From positions 1 through 37,482 of the IMG/VR virus record IMGVR_UViG_3300008120_000502: DNA of 37,482 bases. One strand, given 5' to 3'. Under the pieces are notes generated by a model. That model worked only from the letters and a program-made list of their open reading frames with translations, did no database searches and was not told the origin of the DNA. A program made the translations under genes and the position numbers. Source of the stretch: a virus. The first letter of the stretch is position 1; each line of letters starts with the position of its first letter. Positions 7,308-14,800 of this stretch are shown in pieces.

Positions 7308-8273
7308 TTAGGAGTTTGCGCCAATGCTTGACGCTGCCTCAATGCGGCGCAGCGATGCCTCACGGAATCGTGCGTAGCCACCGAGCCAGTACCAGCCCAC
7401 AGGCTGGAAGCGCTGGAGCGAGTCAACCACCGGTCCACGAATGACTCGTGGGAACGCGCCGTTGCCATCGACAATCGAGTGCGCCTTGGCAAGAGCCTGA
7501 CGGCCCATGATGTGGGTGCAGTACACGTCGATGTTTCCGGTTGAGCCAGCACCGTTCGAGGCGTTCTCGAACAGTTTCGCGCGCGGCGTCTCGATGAAAC
7601 GCACGCCTTCGAAGGCGCCGACTTCACCGTTGTAGATGTTCGCCGGGTCGCTGTATACGTGCGGGTCGCGCCACGAGGCAACACCCGTCTCACGACGGAG
7701 GTCGTACGACACGTCTGGGTGGATGAAGCCCATGTACATGCCGTTGAACGACACTGCATTGGCCTTGCGGAGGGCAGCGACGACCTTGCGAACGTCGTTG
7801 GCCTCGATGATGTCCTCAGCCTCAATGCTCGTGCGAGCAGTCTCGTCTGAGGAGCCACCACCGCCGTAAACGACGTTGGTGCCACCAGCGAGCACGTCAC
7901 GGATGACGGAGTCGATGGAGATTCCTGCGTTGTAGCCAACCACGTTTGCGGCCGCTGCATCCACGTCAAGGAACGACGTGCCACGCAACTTGGCGGTGGT
8001 GTTGACTGCGTTGCCGTATTCGGCCAAGGTCACTTCGACCTGGCTGTCCGACATCGCAACTGCGGTGACATCCGAGGTCTCCGTCAGGGTTGAGGTGGCC
8101 GGGTCGAGGTCGTTGAAGATGGTGAACTTCACGCTCGAACCAGGCATTGCCTGGGCGACTGGCATCACGTCTGCAACCGCGTCGAACAAGAGTTCGCTGC
8201 GGAGTGCGAAGTACGCAATCCGGTCAAATGCAACCTGGTCAGTGAGCAGGCTGCTTGCTTCTGTATATGCCAT
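7308..8273 (-). CDS. Major capsid protein (321 aa)
   Basis: ATG at 8273. It follows a scaffold-like gene and is followed by a strong hairpin, the usual setting for a highly expressed capsid gene. The sequence fits the HK97-fold N4-gp56-like group: a helical N-terminus (DQVAFDRIAYFALRSELLFD), a beta hairpin region (KFTIFNDLDPAT), the long-helix region at ~115-190 (IEAEDIIEANDVRKVVAALRK), then MYMGFIHPDVSYDLRRETG and EVGAFEGVRFIETPRAKLF, both characteristic of capsid P- and A-domains. A length of 321 aa is typical. Function: shell of the head. Confidence 0.85.
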   Translation of the reverse strand: MAYTEASSLLTDQVAFDRIAYFALRSELLFDAVADVMPVAQAMPGSSVKFTIFNDLDPATSTLTETSDVTAVAMSDSQVEVTLAEYGNAVNTTAKLRGTSFLDVDAAAANVVGYNAGISIDSVIRDVLAGGTNVVYGGGGSSDETARTSIEAEDIIEANDVRKVVAALRKANAVSFNGMYMGFIHPDVSYDLRRETGVASWRDPHVYSDPANIYNGEVGAFEGVRFIETPRAKLFENASNGAGSTGNIDVYCTHIMGRQALAKAHSIVDGNGAFPRVIRGPVVDSLQRFQPVGWYWLGGYARFREASLRRIEAASSIGANS

Positions 8274-8314
8274 TGTGGGTTATTCCGTTCTCCCGAGTGG
8301 GAGAACCCACCGGG

Positions 8315-8773
8315 CTAGATGTTTTGTGCTTCTTCTCTCATTTGTGCAAGTAGATGCATCACTTCGTCTTGATTGCGAGTTGAGTTCAACTTCTTTACCC
8401 AATCGGTCTGCTCGTCGGTTTGCTCGCCGGCAGTACTTGCCTTTTGAAGTCGAGCCCAAGCCCTTTTCTCAGAGTCGTCTGCAACTTCCTTTGGCTTCTG
8501 CGGCTGCAGGAGGTTTACTTCCTGGGCTGCTGCCCTAATCGCTTCGGCAGACACCTCGCCGTCGTAGCCCTTAATGAAGTACTTGGCTTCTGGAGCATTC
8601 ACGTCAATGCCTGCTTCAGCGAAAGCCATCTTCCGCTTAAGGGTTTCCAACTCCTGCGCTTGCTGTCGGAGAAGTTTGTTCTCTGACTCCACCTTCTTCA
8701 GGTGCGCGCGTACGGGGTCTTTGGATACCGTTTCGCTCGTCTCATCATCAAAATCGTCGATGACATTTGACAT
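8315..8773 (-). CDS. Capsid scaffolding protein (152 aa)
   Basis: ATG at 8773, 41 bp upstream of the capsid gene, the usual scaffold-capsid order. The protein is acidic and hydrophilic. It has an N-terminal acidic segment (DDFDDETSETV), a coiled coil at ~25-50 (VESENKLLRQQAQELETLKRK), a Gln/Pro/Lys-rich middle and a helical end (VMHLLAQMREEAQN). These are the standard features of small phage scaffolds, which assemble inside the procapsid and leave before DNA packaging. No protease domain is seen. Confidence 0.8.
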   Translation of the reverse strand: MSNVIDDFDDETSETVSKDPVRAHLKKVESENKLLRQQAQELETLKRKMAFAEAGIDVNAPEAKYFIKGYDGEVSAEAIRAAAQEVNLLQPQKPKEVADDSEKRAWARLQKASTAGEQTDEQTDWVKKLNSTRNQDEVMHLLAQMREEAQNI

Positions 8774-8793
8774 TGCTCACTCCGTTCTGCCCA

Positions 8794-8816
8794 CTTCCAA
8801 CAGGAGGAGTTGGAAG
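8794..8816 (-). promoter_or_regulatory. Stem-loop upstream of the scaffold gene
   Basis: In the 126-bp gap between 8774 and 8899, the minus strand reads CTTCCAAC-TCCTCCT-GTTGGAAG: a perfect 8-bp stem with a 7-nt loop complementary to a Shine-Dalgarno sequence. It lies ~20-40 nt before the scaffold start. It could modulate translation of scaffold and capsid or act as an mRNA processing site. I see no convincing -35/-10 pair in this gap. Confidence 0.45.
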
Positions 8817-8899
8817 GCTGCAATAACCCTTTTTGCTTTGGTCGGTTCGGGACTCCGACATTGACAACAGTACACCACGCAATGTGGAATTTGGAGGAA

Positions 8900-10045
8900 C
8901 TACTGGGCCATCCCTGCGCCGGTCTCAATGGTGCCCGATGTAGCACCACCAGTGCTGGCAAATCTGCCACCACCCAAGAACTCCCCACGGCGCATCGCAA
9001 TGCGGCGTGCAAGTTTCTTTTCTGCCTCTGGGTCAAATCCAAATGTTGCGCCGAGTTGCTCTTGCTGGCTCAATGCCGTTGACTCTTCGCCAGTCATGGT
9101 CTCGTACAGACCGCTTCTGCTGCTCATGGTGGCAAAGCCCTGCATGGCTTGCTGCTCCGTAATACCCCTGGCTGCGAGTTCCTCAGCCGAAGCAGCAGTC
9201 AGTTCCATGCCACCCTGCTCCATGGCGCGGGCAGCCAGTTTTGCGGCCTCTGCCCTGCGGTTTAGTATCGGCATGGTCTCTGCTGGGTTCAAGAAGTAGG
9301 CAGCCAGGTCTGCGTCATTGACGTTGTACAGCCTTTGCATCTGGGTGCGCGTGGCAGGGTCTGCCTCTTGCACTCGGCGGTAGCCGTCGCTAATGCGGGC
9401 CTGGAGTTCCTGCGGGGACACATCGCCCTCAAGGAGGGACTGGATGAGTTCTGGTCGGTTGAAGTACTTGTCCATTCCGTTGGACTTCATGACCTCGCGA
9501 TAGACGTTCTCCATCTCCACGTAGGTGCTTGGCTGCAACTGGGGCAAGCCGGCAGCAGCACGCTTGGCGTTGGCTGCAAACCTCTTCTTGAAGGCTTCGC
9601 TCTCACGGAGTTCGTACATAACCGCAGATTCAGTTGTGATGCCGCGGGCCATGAGGTCGCCGATTTGGTCTTCAAGGGTCTCCAACCCGAACCTGGCCAA
9701 GTAGGAGCGAATCATCGTCATTGAGTTACTGGTGGTTACGTCCGGCGCCCCGTCCCCGCTGCTGCCCTGGCTGCTGCCCATTGGGCGAGCCACATACATG
9801 CGGTCCAGTTCGTTCATGACATCTTCTGCCGAGTAGGTGCCAGCCTCAGCCCCAGCAACAAGGGTGTCAATGTAGTCCTGCTCTGCCGCCGTGTAGTAGG
9901 CGCCAGTTCGTTCAGCCGAAGTCCTGATGGTACACATCCGTGACACGTTGGCCTCTGCCAGCAACTGGGCGGGGGTCTTGGCTGGCGGGGTTGACCCAGC
10001 GCCAAGAAGGATGTCGTCTGCTGCGTACATGCTCATGTCACTCAT
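8900..10045 (-). CDS. Putative internal virion/head protein (381 aa)
   Basis: ATG at 10045, just after the stop of the previous gene. The protein is largely helical and hydrophilic, with an Ala/Gln/Glu-rich C-terminal half (AAKLAARAMEQGGMELTAAS) and a Gly/Ser/Thr tail (GGRFASTGGATSGT). Segments such as SYLARFGLETLEDQIGDL and YNVNDADLAAYFLNP recall helical proteins lying between portal and capsid in aquatic podoviruses. The segment NDADLAAYFLNPAETMPILNRR is notable but not tied to a known domain. A role as head-interior or ejected protein is inferred from position. Confidence 0.5.
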   Translation of the reverse strand: MSDMSMYAADDILLGAGSTPPAKTPAQLLAEANVSRMCTIRTSAERTGAYYTAAEQDYIDTLVAGAEAGTYSAEDVMNELDRMYVARPMGSSQGSSGDGAPDVTTSNSMTMIRSYLARFGLETLEDQIGDLMARGITTESAVMYELRESEAFKKRFAANAKRAAAGLPQLQPSTYVEMENVYREVMKSNGMDKYFNRPELIQSLLEGDVSPQELQARISDGYRRVQEADPATRTQMQRLYNVNDADLAAYFLNPAETMPILNRRAEAAKLAARAMEQGGMELTAASAEELAARGITEQQAMQGFATMSSRSGLYETMTGEESTALSQQEQLGATFGFDPEAEKKLARRIAMRRGEFLGGGRFASTGGATSGTIETGAGMAQ

Positions 10046-10046
10046 A

Positions 10047-10781
10047 TCAACGCACCTGACCCCATGACTTTTCCATCATCATGATGAACTTGGCAGCCTG
10101 GTCTTGTGCTGCCCGAGTGTTGCCCCATCCGTACTGCGGGTCCTTGCGGAGCAAGTACTGAAAGTCTTCAGCGGTCATGCTCGTGCCATCGGCGCGCTTG
10201 TTGAACACGACCGAGAACTTCGGGTCGCTCATGTTGATGTCAGTTGGATTCTTCTCAAGTGTGCTCGCGGCGATGTTGCGATACGGCTCAAAGATGTCAT
10301 CCAATGTGTAGCCCTGGTCAAACTGGTCGCTGAACTGCGAATACATAATCTTGGCGTTGTCCCTGGCCTTCTTCAAAAGCATCTCTTCGGTGTATGTGGT
10401 ACCAAGGTATGGCTTGCCGGTAAGCGCAGAGCGAATCTGGTCATCCAGTCCAGGCGGGCTGTAGTTGAAACGCTTCAGGGATTCCTTGAGCACGGTTGCG
10501 GCATCGGTCTGGCCAACAGTCGGTGGCATTCCCTGTGCTGCTTGACGGTCAGAGATGATTGAGTACGCGTAATAGCCAGTCTGCAGTTCGCTGGCCTCGG
10601 TGCTCAATGCGTAAGTGGCAAGGTCACGCAACTGCGCATCATCAAGTTCAAGGCCGGCATAAGTCTTGCGAAAATCAGCAACCTTGGTTTCAATTTTCTT
10701 GTCTTTATCTGGCTGACCCAACAGGGCCCACTTGCGACGCGACGCATCGGTTGATGTGTAAAGTTTCCCAGCAAAGCCCAT
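10047..10781 (-). CDS. Downstream frame of a probable frameshifted virion protein
   Basis: This frame is open to the stop at 10047. Its first ATG (10781) lies inside the upstream repeat copy and lacks a clear ribosome-binding site, so independent initiation looks weak. It encodes KLYTSTDASRRKWALLG (second copy) followed by ~220 helical, polar residues (for example TEEMLLKKARDNAKIMYSQF). A -1 shift at GGGAAAC (10763-10769) would join it to the frame starting at 11053, giving about 335 aa: 97 residues from the upstream frame plus 238 from this one. The neighbours are putative internal virion proteins, and this product probably belongs with them. Alternatives are two separate proteins or an assembly artefact. 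Confidence 0.6.
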   Translation of the reverse strand: MGFAGKLYTSTDASRRKWALLGQPDKDKKIETKVADFRKTYAGLELDDAQLRDLATYALSTEASELQTGYYAYSIISDRQAAQGMPPTVGQTDAATVLKESLKRFNYSPPGLDDQIRSALTGKPYLGTTYTEEMLLKKARDNAKIMYSQFSDQFDQGYTLDDIFEPYRNIAASTLEKNPTDINMSDPKFSVVFNKRADGTSMTAEDFQYLLRKDPQYGWGNTRAAQDQAAKFIMMMEKSWGQVR

Positions 10782-11053
10782 TTGCGACGCGATGCATCGG
10801 TCGATGTGTAAAGTTTCGTGCCCTGCACCTTGGAAAGCCAGACAGCGCGACCAGCATCGGTGGTCAGGTCGTATGCATCAGGGTTGTTTGCATAGGAGAT
10901 GAATAGGTCAATCAGGTCGTCGCCGAGAACAGAGCGGGCCTTGGCTTCTCCATCTGCGCCGTCCACCATTGAGGAGAACTGCGGGAAGTCAGTCTTGAAC
11001 TTCTCGCGCCAGTCCTGCTTGGGGGTCTTGGGTGTCTTTGGTTTTGGAGCCAT
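10604..11053 (-). CDS. Upstream frame of a probable frameshifted virion protein
   Basis: ATG at 11053, overlapping the stop of the upstream gene (TAATG). Residues 1-96 look like normal protein: Lys/Pro-rich start, then REKFKTDFPQFSSMVDGAD, DDLIDLFISYANNPDAYDL and the 17-residue KLYTSTDASRRKWALLG. After that the frame reads out of register through the second repeat copy, giving an unlikely tail (RRVASGPCWVSQIKTRKLK) before the stop at 10604. The natural product is therefore probably the -1 frameshift fusion with 10047-10781. A short version ending at 10604 may also be made. Confidence 0.6.
   Translation of the reverse strand: MAPKPKTPKTPKQDWREKFKTDFPQFSSMVDGADGEAKARSVLGDDLIDLFISYANNPDAYDLTTDAGRAVWLSKVQGTKLYTSTDASRRKWALLGNFTHQPMRRVASGPCWVSQIKTRKLKPRLLIFARLMPALNLMMRSCVTLPLTH
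10716..10816 (-). repeat. 50-bp imperfect tandem repeat, frame-changing, with identical coded peptide
   Basis: Two copies (10766-10816 and 10716-10766) abut with a 50-bp period. Read in their respective frames each encodes KLYTSTDASRRKWALLG. Comparing the 17 codons gives seven nucleotide differences, all synonymous (TCG/TCA, GCA/GCG, AAA/AAG, GCT/GCC, TTG/CTG, CTG/TTG, GGA/GGT). Because 50 is not a multiple of 3, the second copy is in the -1 frame relative to the first. Confidence 0.9.
10763..10769 (-). promoter_or_regulatory. Candidate -1 ribosomal frameshift site GGGAAAC
   Basis: At the junction of the two repeat copies the minus strand reads CTG GGA AAC TTT in the upstream frame, i.e. G GGA AAC in the X XXY YYZ register required for simultaneous slippage. 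Slipping one base back gives GGG AAA CTT, exactly the downstream frame. No obvious internal Shine-Dalgarno stimulator is seen just upstream; a GC-rich GCGTCGCGTCGC stretch lies ~20 nt downstream. Confidence 0.6.
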
Positions 11054-11859
11054 TATTGACCCAGCGCCTGAAGTGCGAGTGCGATTGCGTTACCCAGACC
11101 CCAGGTTGTCTTTGCCGTTGGGTCGGTTTGTTCTGCGAACTTGCCAGCAGTCAGTGCGGTGCTCGGCATCTGCTGTCCGGATGCAACGGCAGCACGTTCC
11201 TTGTTTTGGATAAAGTCGATTGCCTCGGCCAGTTCCTTTTTGTTCGGTGCTCGACCGAGTTTGGAAAAGAATGCTTCGCGCGCGTAAGCCATCGCATCCT
11301 CATCGGACGTAACGCGCACGCTCGGTCCACCCTCGCTGACGCTTGCAAACGAACCAAGTAATCCGACCATGTCAGACCAGGTTTTCTGGTTGACATTGGA
11401 GAGATTCAAAAGTCTTGCCCACACGGCCTCGTCGTCTGGAGTCCAGCCCAAGCCTTGTTTCATGGCTTCGCTGACCTTCTTGTTTCCGTACCAACCAACG
11501 CGCTCCAACTCTTTGGAAACCTGGATGCGCTGGTCGGTGGTCAACTTGTACATTTCGCGAGCAATGACAAACGGGTCTTCCAGGTCGTAAGCCTGTCCAG
11601 CAATTCGACCATCGTTGTCAAACAGCACCGGACCCTGGACGTAGTGTTCGCTGACTGCTCCAGTCCTGGAACGGAAGTGGCGAATCTTGATGTTGATGTT
11701 GGAGCGGATTGCTGCCGCTTCTTCAGCCGAAAGTTTCGGAGACCAACCTGAATACTTGCGGCGAGGATAAGGGCTCTGGCTCAGCAGGGTTGATGGGAAA
11801 TCCGCAACGCCGCCCGAGGTGTCTACTGGGGGTGTCGTGTTTTGTGGATTTACTACCAT
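11053..11859 (-). CDS. Putative internal virion protein (268 aa)
   Basis: ATG at 11859 overlaps the stop of the giant gene (TGATG). The N-terminus is Pro/Thr-rich and disordered-looking, followed by a polar, mainly helical protein (SAEEAAAIRSNINIKIRHF, DDEAVWARLLNLSNVNQKT, then RAPNKKELAEAIDFIQNKE). The segment DAMAYAREAFFSKLGRAPNKKEL resembles small helical units in other phage head-interior proteins. No enzymatic motif is visible. Its position between the 1708-aa protein and the frameshifted gene suggests it is part of an internal or ejected protein set. Confidence 0.5.
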   Translation of the reverse strand: MVVNPQNTTPPVDTSGGVADFPSTLLSQSPYPRRKYSGWSPKLSAEEAAAIRSNINIKIRHFRSRTGAVSEHYVQGPVLFDNDGRIAGQAYDLEDPFVIAREMYKLTTDQRIQVSKELERVGWYGNKKVSEAMKQGLGWTPDDEAVWARLLNLSNVNQKTWSDMVGLLGSFASVSEGGPSVRVTSDEDAMAYAREAFFSKLGRAPNKKELAEAIDFIQNKERAAVASGQQMPSTALTAGKFAEQTDPTAKTTWGLGNAIALALQALGQ

Positions 11860-14800
11860 CAGATGTCAACTTCCTGGACTAAGAAACGCTGCCAGATTCT
11901 ATCAAATTCAGGGTTGGCAGCAGAGAGCGACTCGCCCAACTGGTACAGAGCCTGTCGTGCAGCGGCTGCTTTCTTGGGTTGGAAACTAATCAGTTGCTCT
12001 GACTGCATGATTTGCTTTCTGGCAGTGAGGTATCGGCTAACCGAAGAAGCAATTGCATTGTCCTTGAGGCGTGGGTCCTCGACCAACTTGTACAACTGGT
12101 CAATGTCGTTCTGCAGTTTGTTGGCTTCGAACTCGGCGCGGCGCGGGAATCCGGGGAGTTTGGTGTTCAGGTACTGGCGGTAGTTGCGCAGGGCATCGCG
12201 CTGCAATTCGTTTGGATTCGGTCCAAACAAACGACGGGCGGCACGGTACTTGACCGAGCCAAGGCGCTTTTGTGCCAGGTCAATCATTTCTCGGTCGGTC
12301 AGTTTTGCTCGAGTGCCCTCCAGCAACTGGCGCTCCCAGACAGTGAAGTTGAATTCTCCGCCCCCGCGCGGTGCCATGAAGTAGGCGGTGTCTGGGTACT
12401 GGTTGATGATGTCTTTGTTCTCGCGCTCCCAGACGCCGAACTCTTCGGTGGCCTCAAGACCCTGTGCTACAGCGCGGCTCTTGGAGCCCAGGTACAAAAC
12501 CAGTTCGTCGCCGTACAGACCAAGGAACCTGTCAACGGCGCTGTCGTAGTCCTCGGTCTCAAAGGCGCGCAGTTCGGTCATGAGTTGGTCAACGAACTTG
12601 TCGCCCTGCTTGGTCGGAATCTTGAACTCGTTGGTCGGGGCAGCCGGACCAGTGAACTGACCAGCAGCGCGCATGAGGGTCAGAATCTGTGCCCTGGTGC
12701 GGGCATCGGCCATGAGTTGTGTTACGCCCTCTTCGGTGCTCAGGTTGTACTTCTCGGTGTTGACCGACAACGCGCGCAGGGTCTCCATGTAGGTGTTGCC
12801 GTAGGTCGTATTCATGTAGACCTCGTTGAACAGCATGCCCTGGACTGCCGGGGCTGCCTTTGACAACCACGACGGTGTTACGTTGAGCGCGTCCTTCCAG
12901 CCGACCTCTCCGTATGGAAGCAGTAGTTCCTTCAACTTGTCGTACTTGGGAACGTCGGGGAGAATCTTGGAAACAGCAAGGCTGGCCATCGGACCAAGGG
13001 CTGGGTAGAAACTGATACCTTGCGACAACCTGGCCAACGGTGCGCTGAGTGGGGAGTTGATGCCGGTGAAGAGTTTGGCAATCGAGCCCGACATCGGGAA
13101 GGTGAACATCTGTTCGCCAGTCGACGGGTCGCGGTAGATAAAGCCACGACCGTCCATGTCTGGGTCGCCCTGCGACAGACCGTGGTACACCTTGTGGAAC
13201 TGACGGTACATGTGGATGTTGTCGGACACCGCAAAACTTGCGTAGCGGCCCAGAACGTCACGCCATGCTGCTTCAAACGGAGCAACGATTCGCAGCGCGT
13301 CCTGGAAGTTGTTCCTGGTTGACGCGTCGTACAGAAGTTCCTTGGTGCGCTGAATGCCCACGAAGCGCGAGTAGTCATCCAACTCCTCAACCTTCAGGGT
13401 GCCAGTGACGCCCTTGCGCTTTGGCAGATTCTCAATGGCATTGGTTACCTTCTTGCGAAGATTGCTTTCTCCGAGGTACTCACGGATTTTGCCACCGGAC
13501 TTTTCGTAGATGTCGGCATACAACTTCATACCCTCTTCGTAGGACAACTGGTCAATGTGCTTAACCACTTCGTCGTAGTAGAACTCGCGGAAGACAACCG
13601 ACTTCTCCAACTTTCGTGAAGCCGAATCATAGAAGCCATCAAAGAACCATGATGTCGCTTTGTCGGCCAGGTTCATCGTTCGCTCTTCCAGCGAGTCGAA
13701 TCGACCACCTGGGCGGTAATTAATCATCTGCTCGCGCGGATAGGCAACAGCCAGACCCTTCTTGGAGTTCTCGTCCCAGAGGCGCGCGCGCTCAATCATG
13801 CGGCGTGCTTCCTTGGAGCCAAGTCCGTTCTTGCCGGCGGTTGCGGCATTGTCCACCAGAATCGGGATGAATGTGTATTCGTTGCCGGCAGCCTTCTGGA
13901 TAATGCCGGTGACTTTCTCGCCATTGATTTCGACGACGCGCTTCTGACCAATCTGCAGTTTTTCTTTTGGCTTCAACTTGAAGTCTTCTGCTCGCAACAC
14001 ACGAGCGTCGTCAAGATTGCCAATGGCGTTGTGCGCAAACAGGAAGGTTATGTCGTCAAGGTTGCCGGTGTTGTACTTGACGTTTGCCAGGACCACGTGA
14101 CGGAAGTACGAGTCAAGGACCGAGCGATAGAACTCCGGGTCGCTCTTCTTGAGTTCCTTGATGTACAGCGGCGGGAACTTGTAAGGCGCGTCATTGGTCC
14201 TGTCGTAGAACTCAAGGCCGTCAGCAAACAGGGCGTCTACACTTCTAAATGCTTGACTCCTTTCGTTATCCATGAATCCGATGAGTTCTTGTACAATCTC
14301 ATCGTCTGTCTTTCCGGCGCTTATTGCGACTGCAACTCGACTCTGGAATTCATCAGAGAGAGTCTTCTGGGCGGACTGGATGACTCCGTCAGTGTGGTAA
14401 CGGGTAAGGTATTTTTTCGGACCATCAGCCCTGGTCACAAGCGTAAATGAACCAGACTTGTGGCGGTGCCTCAGGGTGTCGCTAGCCGTCCAGCCGTGAC
14501 GGGATGAAGCACCCACGAATGCGTTTCGCAGGTCTTCCCAGACATCTTCTTGCTTGCTTCGCTCCCAGATGCGCGGGCGAACGCCAGCCTCGATTGCCTC
14601 GGCTGTTTCGGTTACGGCCTTCTTGCCAGCATCAACGCCCAGGTCAGTCAGGCGAACGCCGGTAATGCTTTCCCCGTAGCGCTTTCCAAGAACGGCGTTG
14701 ATGTAGTCGATTGGGTGCTTGAACTGGTTGACTCCGCCAGCAGCCATACGCACTTGGGCGTCAAGCATGTTGCGAACGACGTATCCACCGGTGGCCAACT

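Noticed and set aside
8840-8899. TACTGT as a -10 element upstream of the scaffold gene
   Set aside because: The hexamer is present, but no -35 is seen at 16-18 bp and the gap to the start is long.
12012-12863. Plus-strand open frame of 283 aa inside the giant gene
   Set aside because: Antisense to a continuous 1708-aa frame of normal composition; no start signal.
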